Below, one piece after another: positions 1-4,909 of a stretch of DNA of 6,661 nucleotides; the first letter of the stretch is position 1; every line of letters starts with the position of its first letter. The notes under the pieces are model-generated. The model did not search any database and was not told where the DNA came from. It saw nothing but the letters and a program-made list of their open reading frames with translations. Source of the stretch: Hominisplanchenecus_A murintestinalis (GTDB lineage Bacteria > Bacillota > Clostridia > Lachnospirales > Lachnospiraceae); contig NZ_CALPCM010000077.1 in NCBI RefSeq assembly GCF_943193015.1, positions 1-6,661 on the forward strand, written 5' to 3'. Made by a program: the position numbers and the translations under genes.

Positions 1-19
1 TATAGATTTATTAGATTGG

Positions 20-70
20 ACTTTGTAACTATTAACCAGTAGTCATTCTTGACTACACCATTATTATACT
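20..70 (+). promoter_or_regulatory. Possible pst operon promoter / Pho-box region (unresolved)
   Basis: This is the AT-rich stretch before pstS, the first gene of the operon. TTGTAAC (23-29) and ATTAACC (31-37) loosely resemble the TTAACA-like repeats bound by Gram-positive PhoP. Their spacing of 8 nt does not match the usual 11-bp period. TATACT (65-70) resembles a -10 box but abuts the ribosome site, so it could not serve pstS with a normal leader. TTGACT (49-54) resembles a -35 but has no -10 at the right distance. A Pho-regulated promoter is expected here or just outside the window, but none can be assigned with confidence. Confidence 0.2.
39..56. repeat. Perfect inverted repeat in the pstS leader
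   Basis: Two 7-bp arms, GTAGTCA (39-45) and TGACTAC (50-56), are exact reverse complements around a 4-nt centre. The element lies 14 nt upstream of the pstS ribosome site. It could be a protein-binding operator in DNA or a small hairpin in the mRNA leader. No T-run follows, so it does not look like an intrinsic terminator for an upstream gene. The pairing is seen directly; the function is not known. Confidence 0.5.
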
Positions 71-75
71 AGGAG
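71..75 (+). promoter_or_regulatory. pstS ribosome binding site
   Basis: AGGAG sits 10 nt before the ATG at 86, which is somewhat long but workable. An in-frame GTG at 77 lies only 1 nt after this site and so cannot be the start it serves. This decides in favour of ATG 86, which also gives a clean MKKF lipoprotein signal peptide. Confidence 0.75.
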
Positions 76-85
76 TGTGTTCAAT

Positions 86-937
86 ATGAAAAAATTTATT
101 ATGATTGCAACCGTTTTTACACTTATGACAGGGGTGTTGACAGGATGTAGCGGCAATGCTGGTTCGTTCACTGACAAAAGTACAGCAAATGAGACAACTA
201 AGAGTTCACAAACAATAGCCACCGACGGTTCCACTTCAATGGAGAAAGTCATTGGATTTTTGAGTGAAGCCTATATGGAGGAACATGGAAATATAAAGGT
301 TACATACAATCCAACGGGTTCTAGTTCCGGTATACAGGCAGTAGCGGAAGGAAGATGTGATATCGGACTGGCAAGTCGTGACCTGAAGGAAGATGAAACA
401 GCAGATTTACAGGGAACGGTAGTTGCCATTGATGGAATCGGAATCATAGTCAATCCTGATAATCCGACAACAGATTTAACAATTGATCAGATAGGGAAGA
501 TTTACAGTGGTGAGATTACCAACTGGAAAGAGGTTGGCGGCAGCGACGCACCGATTGTCTGTATTGGGCGTGAGGCGGCTTCCGGCACAAGAGACGGTTT
601 TGAGGAAGTGACAGGCACAAAGGATAAATGCAAGTATTCACAGGAACTTACGTCTACGGGCGATGTCGTGCAGACGGTATCCGGCAATCCAAATGCCATT
701 GGCTATGCATCGGTTGCCTCGGTTGGTGATACGGTAAAGATGGTCAGCGTGGAAGGGGTAAGCCCGACAACAGAAAGTATTCAGGATGGGAAATACAAAG
801 TCCAGAGAAACTTCGTGCTGGTCACAAAAAAGGACACTGCTCTTTCTAAAGCTGCACAGGAGTTTTTCGACTTCGCTACCAGCGAACAGGCAGACAGCCT
901 TATTACAGAGGCAGGTGCTGTTCCTGTCAAACGGTAA
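86..937 (+). CDS. pstS: Phosphate-binding lipoprotein of the Pst ABC transporter
   Basis: This 283-residue protein binds inorganic phosphate outside the membrane and hands it to the PstCA channel. A type II signal peptide (KK, then a hydrophobic stretch at about residues 4-18) ends in the lipobox LTGC with Cys21 as the lipid-anchored residue, as in Gram-positive PstS. A Ser/Thr-rich linker (about 22-44) leads into the binding domain. Phosphate-contact motifs of the family are visible: DGSTSM at 47-52, TGSSSG at 77-82 and GREAASGTRDG at 161-171 with Arg162, the Ser166-Gly-Thr168 loop and Asp170. The IYSGEITNWKEVGG block (139-152) is also characteristic of PstS. Length is normal. The start is ATG 86, chosen over GTG 77 on ribosome-site spacing. 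It is the first gene of the operon, 17 nt before pstC. Confidence 0.96.
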   Translation: MKKFIMIATVFTLMTGVLTGCSGNAGSFTDKSTANETTKSSQTIATDGSTSMEKVIGFLSEAYMEEHGNIKVTYNPTGSSSGIQAVAEGRCDIGLASRDLKEDETADLQGTVVAIDGIGIIVNPDNPTTDLTIDQIGKIYSGEITNWKEVGGSDAPIVCIGREAASGTRDGFEEVTGTKDKCKYSQELTSTGDVVQTVSGNPNAIGYASVASVGDTVKMVSVEGVSPTTESIQDGKYKVQRNFVLVTKKDTALSKAAQEFFDFATSEQADSLITEAGAVPVKR

Positions 938-954
938 TTACAGGAGGGGCTGTT

Positions 955-1827
955 ATGGAAAAGATAAAAAAGACAGCAAGGTGGATGGAAAGGGCAATGA
1001 ACCTGTTGTTTTTGGTATGCGGTCTGCTGACGATACTGTTTGTCGTCCTAATTACTATATTTCTCTTGATAAGCGGCATTCCGGCAATACGGGATATCGG
1101 TCTGGGAGATTTCCTGTTTGGGAAGGTCTGGGCATCTACTTCTGCAAAGCCTTCCTATGGAATCCTTCCCTTTATCCTGACATCCGTATACGGAACTCTG
1201 GGGGCAATCCTCATAGGAGTTCCGATTGGACTGCTATGTGCTATTTTTCTGGCAAAGATGTCCCCAAAGAAAGTTAGCAGTGCAGTAAGGAATGTGGTAG
1301 ATTTGCTTGCCGGAATCCCGTCTGTCGTTTATGGGCTGGTGGGAATGATCATCATTGTTCCATGCGTAAGGGAGATATTTCATCTCCCGGATGGTGCAAA
1401 CCTCTTTTCGGCAATTCTTGTCCTTGCTGTTATGATTCTGCCCTCTGTCATTTCCGTATCGGAAACGGCAATCGGGGCGGTGCCAAAGGAATATGAGGAG
1501 GCTTCTCTTGCTCTGGGGGCGACAAAGACGGAAACCGTATTTAAGGTGGTTGTGCCTGCCGCAAAAAGCGGCATTGTCACTGCGGTTGTATTAGGCATTG
1601 GCAGGGCAGTCGGGGAAGCGATGGCGGTTATGATGGTAGCGGGAAATGTTGCCAATATGCCGAAACTGTTTGGCAGCGTCCGGTTTCTGACTACTGCTGT
1701 TGCCAGTGAAATGTCCTATTCTTCCGGCTTACAGAGACAGGCATTATTTTCCATCGCACTGGTGCTTTTTCTGTTCATTATGGCAATTAACCTGATATTA
1801 AATGTAGTAATTAAAAAAAAGGTTTGA
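955..1827 (+). CDS. pstC: Phosphate ABC transporter permease PstC
   Basis: This is a 290-residue inner-membrane subunit which, with PstA, forms the phosphate channel. Six hydrophobic segments are visible at about 15-41, 70-100, 113-138, 149-168, 198-229 and 262-286. The cytoplasmic EAA loop that docks on PstB is at 176-189 (VPKEYEEASLALGA). The GRAVGE motif at 216-221 carries the Arg217 and Glu221 charges; the equivalent charged residues matter for phosphate transport in E. coli Pst permeases. The LAGIPSVVYGLVGM stretch (118-131) is nearly repeated in PstA, as expected for paralogues. A strong AGGAGGGG site (942-949) with a 5-nt spacer fixes the start. The last codons, ATT AAA AAA AAG GTT TGA, hold a run of eight A residues immediately followed by a stem-loop that includes the stop codon. 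PstC is assigned over PstA by order and by the longer loop after the first segment. Confidence 0.95.
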   Translation: MEKIKKTARWMERAMNLLFLVCGLLTILFVVLITIFLLISGIPAIRDIGLGDFLFGKVWASTSAKPSYGILPFILTSVYGTLGAILIGVPIGLLCAIFLAKMSPKKVSSAVRNVVDLLAGIPSVVYGLVGMIIIVPCVREIFHLPDGANLFSAILVLAVMILPSVISVSETAIGAVPKEYEEASLALGATKTETVFKVVVPAAKSGIVTAVVLGIGRAVGEAMAVMMVAGNVANMPKLFGSVRFLTTAVASEMSYSSGLQRQALFSIALVLFLFIMAINLILNVVIKKKV

Positions 1828-1867
1828 AGTTCCACTATTGCATGAAAATACCATGCCAAGTGGAACT
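1815..1867 (+). other. Candidate -1 frameshift signal at the end of pstC
   Basis: The heptamer A-AAA-AAG (1815-1821) is in the zero frame of pstC, as in the E. coli dnaX frameshift site. Six nt later a perfect 9-bp stem begins (AGTTCCACT 1828-1836 with AGTGGAACT 1859-1867). A ribosome slipping by -1 would miss the TGA at 1825-1827 and read 37 further codons to a TGA at 1932-1934, inside the start of pstA. No Shine-Dalgarno-like stimulator is seen upstream of the slip site, unlike dnaX. Poly-lysine codons at the cytoplasmic end of a permease, plus an unrelated hairpin, could give the same picture by chance. Confidence 0.3.
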
Positions 1868-1878
1868 AAGGCAAACCT
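1820..1878. repeat. Long composite stem-loop spanning the pstC stop codon
   Basis: Nested complementary arms are seen: AGGTTTG (1820-1826) with CAAACCT (1872-1878), AGTTCCACT (1828-1836) with AGTGGAACT (1859-1867), and GCATG (1840-1844) with CATGC (1852-1856). Small internal loops separate them. The whole can fold into one interrupted hairpin of 21 base pairs containing the TGA stop. In the + direction no T-run follows, so it is not an ordinary terminator of the operon. It may stabilise or process the mRNA between cistrons, or be a remnant of a small palindromic repeat element. Function is inferred; the complementarity is directly visible. Confidence 0.7.
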
Positions 1879-1879
1879 A

Positions 1880-1906
1880 TCAAGAACGCAAAAACAGCGT
1901 TCTTGA
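1880..1906. repeat. Perfect 10-bp stem-loop before pstA
   Basis: TCAAGAACGC (1880-1889) and GCGTTCTTGA (1897-1906) are exact reverse complements around a 7-nt A-rich loop. The stem ends 7 nt upstream of the pstA ribosome site GGAGG (1914-1918), leaving that site unpaired. The following bases are GGAAAATGG, not a T-run, so it is not a classical terminator. A role in mRNA stability or in setting pstA translation is possible but unproven. Confidence 0.65.
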
Positions 1907-1913
1907 GGAAAAT

Positions 1914-1918
1914 GGAGG
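1914..1918 (+). promoter_or_regulatory. pstA ribosome binding site
   Basis: GGAGG lies 8 nt before the GTG at 1927 and fixes it as the likely pstA start. The in-frame ATG at 1912 overlaps this site and has only a weak GAGGA 2 nt upstream, inside the stem-loop edge. An out-of-frame ATG at 1925 overlaps the GTG and is followed at once by TGA. Confidence 0.7.
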
Positions 1919-1926
1919 AAATACAT

Positions 1927-2790
1927 GTGACTGATACAATATCGAAAGCAAGAAAAATTAAGGATACTATCTTAAAGCTGATGATGGTTTTATCAGCAGG
2001 ATTGATTTGCTCTCTCCTGCTCGGACTGATTGGATATATCCTGTACCGGGGCATTCCACATATCTCATGGATGCTTGTTTCTACGAAACCAAGCCTTTTG
2101 CGTGGTACGGTCGGGATTCTGCCAAACATCCTGAATACCTTATATATCATTATCATAACGCTTGTAATTGTACTGCCGCTTGGGGTAGGGGCTGCGATTT
2201 ATCTGAACGAATATGCAAAGAATAAAAAACTGGTACGGGTCATTGAACTGGCAACAGAAACCCTTGCCGGAATCCCATCAATTATATATGGACTGGTGGG
2301 AATGCTCCTGTTTGTGCAGTTTTTCTCTCTGGGAACCAGTCTGATGGCCGGTTCGCTCACCCTGGCAATCATGACATTGCCCACGATTATACGCACCACA
2401 CAGGAAAGCCTGAAAACGGTGCCAAAAGCATACCGGGAAGGTTCGCTTGGATTAGGGGCAGGCAAATGGTATATGATTCGTACAGTTGTCATTCCCTGTG
2501 TCATTGATGGGATTGTTACCGGCTGTATCTTATCGGTGGGCAGAGTGGTAGGTGAAAGTGCCGCACTTCTCTTTACGGCAGGGATGGCAAATGAACTGCT
2601 GACCGTACCAGAGGCAGTGCAGGCGGGAAATGCGGGTTCTACCCTGACCGTTGCCATGTATGTATATGCGAAAGAGCGCGGGCAGTTTGATGTTGCGTTT
2701 GCGGTTGCCGCTATATTGCTTGTACTTACCTTTCTTATCAATATGTCGGCAAAGATAGCGGCGGTTAGACTGAAACAGAAACGAGGTTAA
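1927..2790 (+). CDS. pstA: Phosphate ABC transporter permease PstA
   Basis: This is the second channel subunit of the phosphate importer, 287 residues from the GTG start. Six hydrophobic segments are visible at about 18-40, 64-94, 112-134, 138-158, 188-220 and 254-274. The EAA docking loop is at 165-178 (VPKAYREGSLGLGA) and the GRVVGE motif with Arg206 and Glu210 at 205-210. The LAGIPSIIYGLVGM block (113-126) mirrors the same block in PstC. The GTG start is chosen because GGAGG is 8 nt upstream. ATG 1912 would add five residues but overlaps that site. This gene is separated from pstC by 99 nt of structured RNA, the only sizeable gap in the operon. It ends 4 nt before pstB. Confidence 0.94.
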   Translation: MTDTISKARKIKDTILKLMMVLSAGLICSLLLGLIGYILYRGIPHISWMLVSTKPSLLRGTVGILPNILNTLYIIIITLVIVLPLGVGAAIYLNEYAKNKKLVRVIELATETLAGIPSIIYGLVGMLLFVQFFSLGTSLMAGSLTLAIMTLPTIIRTTQESLKTVPKAYREGSLGLGAGKWYMIRTVVIPCVIDGIVTGCILSVGRVVGESAALLFTAGMANELLTVPEAVQAGNAGSTLTVAMYVYAKERGQFDVAFAVAAILLVLTFLINMSAKIAAVRLKQKRG

Positions 2791-2794
2791 AGTT

Positions 2795-3547
2795 ATGGAA
2801 CACATTATCACGACAAAGAATTTAAACTTATGGTATGGTGCGAGCCATGCCCTGAAAAGTATCAACATGGAAATCCCGGAAAAGAAAATCACTGCGCTGA
2901 TTGGCCCCTCTGGCTGTGGAAAATCCACTTATCTGAAAACATTGAACCGGATGAATGATTTGGTGGAAAGCTGCCGTATCGAAGGAGAAATTATGCTTTC
3001 CGGCATTGACATTTACAAGGGGATTGATGTAAACATTTTGCGGAAACGTGTTGGCATGGTCTTTCAAAAACCGAATCCGTTTCCAATGAGTATTTATGAT
3101 AATATTGCCTATGGTCCAAGAATACATGGAATCAAATCAAAGGTTAAGTTGGATGAAATCGTGGAGCGTTCCCTGACGCAGGCGGCAATCTGGGAGGAAT
3201 GCAAAGACCGTTTGAAAAAGAGTGCATTGGGCATGAGTGGCGGCCAGCAGCAGAGGCTCTGCATTGCAAGGGCACTGGCGGTAGAGCCGGAAGTCCTTCT
3301 GATGGATGAACCGACGTCTGCCCTTGACCCTATTTCCACTTCAAAGATTGAAGATTTAGCAATGGAACTGAAGGAAAAATATACGATTATTATGGTAACC
3401 CACAATATGCAGCAGGCAGTGCGGATTGCAGATAAGACAGCATTCTTCCTGCTGGGCGAGGTGGTGGAGTTTGATGATACGCAGACCATGTTCTCCACAC
3501 CGTCTGACCAGAGGACAGAGGATTATATTACAGGGAGGTTTGGATAA
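2795..3547 (+). CDS. pstB: Phosphate ABC transporter ATPase PstB
   Basis: This 250-residue cytoplasmic ATPase powers phosphate import by the PstCA channel. All ABC motifs are present in order: Walker A GPSGCGKST (37-45), Q-loop Gln91 in VFQKPNPFPMSIYDNI, signature MSGGQQQR (147-154), Walker B LLMDEP (168-173) with catalytic Glu172, D-loop SALD (175-178) and H-loop His203. The KPNPFPMSIYDN segment is typical of PstB and separates it from other ABC ATPases. The usual first Leu of the signature (LSGGQ) is Met147, a conservative change. Length is normal for the family. A GAGG site (2783-2786) lies inside the end of pstA, 8 nt before the start. The stop TAA shares one base with the phoU ATG, which suggests translational coupling. 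Confidence 0.97.
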   Translation: MEHIITTKNLNLWYGASHALKSINMEIPEKKITALIGPSGCGKSTYLKTLNRMNDLVESCRIEGEIMLSGIDIYKGIDVNILRKRVGMVFQKPNPFPMSIYDNIAYGPRIHGIKSKVKLDEIVERSLTQAAIWEECKDRLKKSALGMSGGQQQRLCIARALAVEPEVLLMDEPTSALDPISTSKIEDLAMELKEKYTIIMVTHNMQQAVRIADKTAFFLLGEVVEFDDTQTMFSTPSDQRTEDYITGRFG

Positions 3548-4230
3548 TGCGGAATAAATTTGACAGACAGTTATCGCAGCTTAATACAGAACTTGTTACC
3601 ATGGGAGCCTTATGCGAGGAGGCAATTACCAATGCGGTAAAATATCTTACGGATAATGAAGAAAACAGCAAAAATATGTGTCTGGATGCGGATACGCAGA
3701 TTGATAAAAAAGAGCGTGATATCGAAACCCTCTGCCTGAAACTGATTTTGCAGCAGCAGCCCGTGGCAAAAGATTTGAGAGTTGTTTCAGCCGCTTTGAA
3801 AATGATATCCGATATGGAACGGATTGGAGACCAGGCATCGGATATTGTGGAGACTGCACCTTATGTGGCAAAAAAGGGAACGCTTGGCGAAACCCATATC
3901 CGGGAAATGGCAGAAGCAGCGATCAAAATGGTGTCAGAAAGTATTGAATCTTTTGTAAAAATGAATCTGGATATTGCCTGGCTGGTAATTGAACATGATA
4001 ATATCGTGGATGATTTATTTGACAAGGTAAAGCGGGAGTTGATAAAATCAATAACGGAGAGACACGACGATGCGGAGGCTCTTATGGATTTGCTGATGAT
4101 TGCAAAATATTTTGAGCGGATTGGCGACCATGCAGAAAATATTGCGGAATGGGTTATTTATTCCATTACCGGAGAGCATCGGAAAAGACCTGAAAATAAG
4201 GAAAGCTCCACCAAAGGAGGAATCGGTTAA
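3547..4230 (+). CDS. phoU: Phosphate signalling adaptor protein PhoU
   Basis: PhoU is a cytoplasmic all-helical protein of two similar three-helix bundles. In studied bacteria it connects Pst transporter activity to PhoR and represses Pho signalling when phosphate is plentiful. This 227-residue copy has both family metal-binding signatures: MERIGDQASDI (90-100) in the first half and FERIGDHAENI (189-199) in the second. The conserved QQPVAKDLR segment is at 70-78. Length is normal. Its ATG overlaps the pstB stop (TAATG), and AGGGAGG (3532-3538) is 8 nt upstream. It sits between the transporter genes and the two-component genes, which fits a bridging role. Confidence 0.95.
   Translation: MRNKFDRQLSQLNTELVTMGALCEEAITNAVKYLTDNEENSKNMCLDADTQIDKKERDIETLCLKLILQQQPVAKDLRVVSAALKMISDMERIGDQASDIVETAPYVAKKGTLGETHIREMAEAAIKMVSESIESFVKMNLDIAWLVIEHDNIVDDLFDKVKRELIKSITERHDDAEALMDLLMIAKYFERIGDHAENIAEWVIYSITGEHRKRPENKESSTKGGIG
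4213..4220 (+). promoter_or_regulatory. phoB ribosome binding site
   Basis: AAAGGAGG is a strong site within the last codons of phoU, 11 nt before the phoB ATG at 4232. The spacing is on the long side, but no alternative in-frame start codon lies closer. The reading frame extends upstream through phoU (an ATG at 4100), yet the homology to response regulators begins exactly at MIYLLEDDD. Confidence 0.7.
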
Positions 4231-4231
4231 C

Positions 4232-4909
4232 ATGATTTATCTGCTGGAAGATGATGATAATATAAGAAAGCTGGTATGCTATGCGCTGTCAAAAGAGGGA
4301 TTTGAAGTACAGGGGCATTCTTCTCCAAAGGAATTTTGGCAGGGACTAAATACGGAACTGCCGGAATTGGTTTTGCTGGATATTATGCTGCCGGAAGAAG
4401 ACGGGTTGTCGATTCTGAATAAACTGAAAGGTAATGCAGCGACTGCGCATATCCCTGTGATTATGCTTACCGCAAAGGGCAGTGAATTTGATAAGGTCAC
4501 AGGCCTTGATATGGGAGCGGATGATTACGTGGCAAAGCCTTTTGGAACGATGGAACTGATTTCAAGGATCCGGGCGGTACTGAGGCGTTCCCAAAAAACG
4601 CAGGATGACAGAACGTATACGATTGGCGGGATGTATGTTAATCCTGCAAAACATATTATTACGGTATCAGGGGAAGCGGTATCGCTTTCCTATAAGGAAT
4701 ATCTGCTGTTGATGGTTCTGCTGGAGGCAGAGGGCAATGTAGTGGAACGTGACAGGCTTTTAACCAGTGTCTGGGGGGAATATTATACAGAATCCCGGAC
4801 GCTGGATGTGCATATCCGGAAACTGCGGGTAAAACTGGGGGATGCCGGAAAACTCATTCAGACTATAAAAGGAATCGGTTATAAATTAGGAGGCGATTGG
4901 AATGAATAA
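4232..4909 (+). CDS. phoB: Phosphate response regulator (PhoB/PhoP, OmpR family)
   Basis: This 225-residue transcription factor is phosphorylated by PhoR and then binds Pho promoters. The receiver domain (about 1-118) has the acidic cluster Glu6-Asp7-Asp8, the phosphoacceptor Asp50 in LLDIMLP, Thr80 and Lys102 in the KPF motif, with Tyr99 as the switch aromatic. The winged-helix DNA-binding domain (about 127-222) shows the OmpR-family pattern, including WGEYYTESRTLDVHIRKLRVKLG and the terminal TIKGIGYKL. The start is ATG 4232, one base after the phoU stop. Its end overlaps phoR by 8 nt, a common arrangement for regulator-kinase pairs. Domain structure alone cannot prove phosphate as the signal; the pst-phoU context makes PhoB/PhoP very likely. 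Confidence 0.92.
   Translation: MIYLLEDDDNIRKLVCYALSKEGFEVQGHSSPKEFWQGLNTELPELVLLDIMLPEEDGLSILNKLKGNAATAHIPVIMLTAKGSEFDKVTGLDMGADDYVAKPFGTMELISRIRAVLRRSQKTQDDRTYTIGGMYVNPAKHIITVSGEAVSLSYKEYLLLMVLLEAEGNVVERDRLLTSVWGEYYTESRTLDVHIRKLRVKLGDAGKLIQTIKGIGYKLGGDWNE

Larger units (their letters stand above)
1813..1878 (-). terminator. Possible antisense-strand intrinsic terminator
   Basis: Read on the - strand, the composite stem-loop ends in AGGTTTG/CAAACCT and runs directly into eight T residues (complement of A 1813-1820). That is the layout of an intrinsic terminator for transcripts coming leftward from pstA toward pstC. No - strand gene is supported nearby, so it would act only on antisense transcription. 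The A-run also encodes lysines in pstC, so the T-run may be incidental. Confidence 0.3.

Noticed and set aside
77..85. GTG at 77 as the pstS start
   Set aside because: It is only 1 nt from the AGGAG site, and ATG 86 gives a typical lipoprotein signal peptide.
786..1277. 163-codon + strand open frame across the pstS-pstC junction
   Set aside because: It overlaps two well-supported genes in another frame, and its translation looks like out-of-frame coding sequence with no family signature.
1880..1915. Second stem-loop as a transcription terminator splitting the operon
   Set aside because: No T-run follows the stem on the + strand, and the downstream genes are needed in the same transporter complex.
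1309..2306. Similar DNA segments in pstC (about 1309-1347) and pstA (about 2268-2306)
   Set aside because: These encode the shared LAGIPS..YGLVGM block and reflect the known paralogy of the two permeases, not a recent duplication.
2199..2741. 180-codon open frame on the - strand inside pstA
   Set aside because: It lies fully within pstA, whose protein is clearly conserved. Its translation shows no recognisable domain and it has no good ribosome site; it is a shadow frame.
4100..4231. In-frame upstream extension of phoB starting inside phoU
   Set aside because: The receiver domain begins exactly at ATG 4232, with a strong AAAGGAGG site before it. The extra 44 residues are simply phoU read in another frame.
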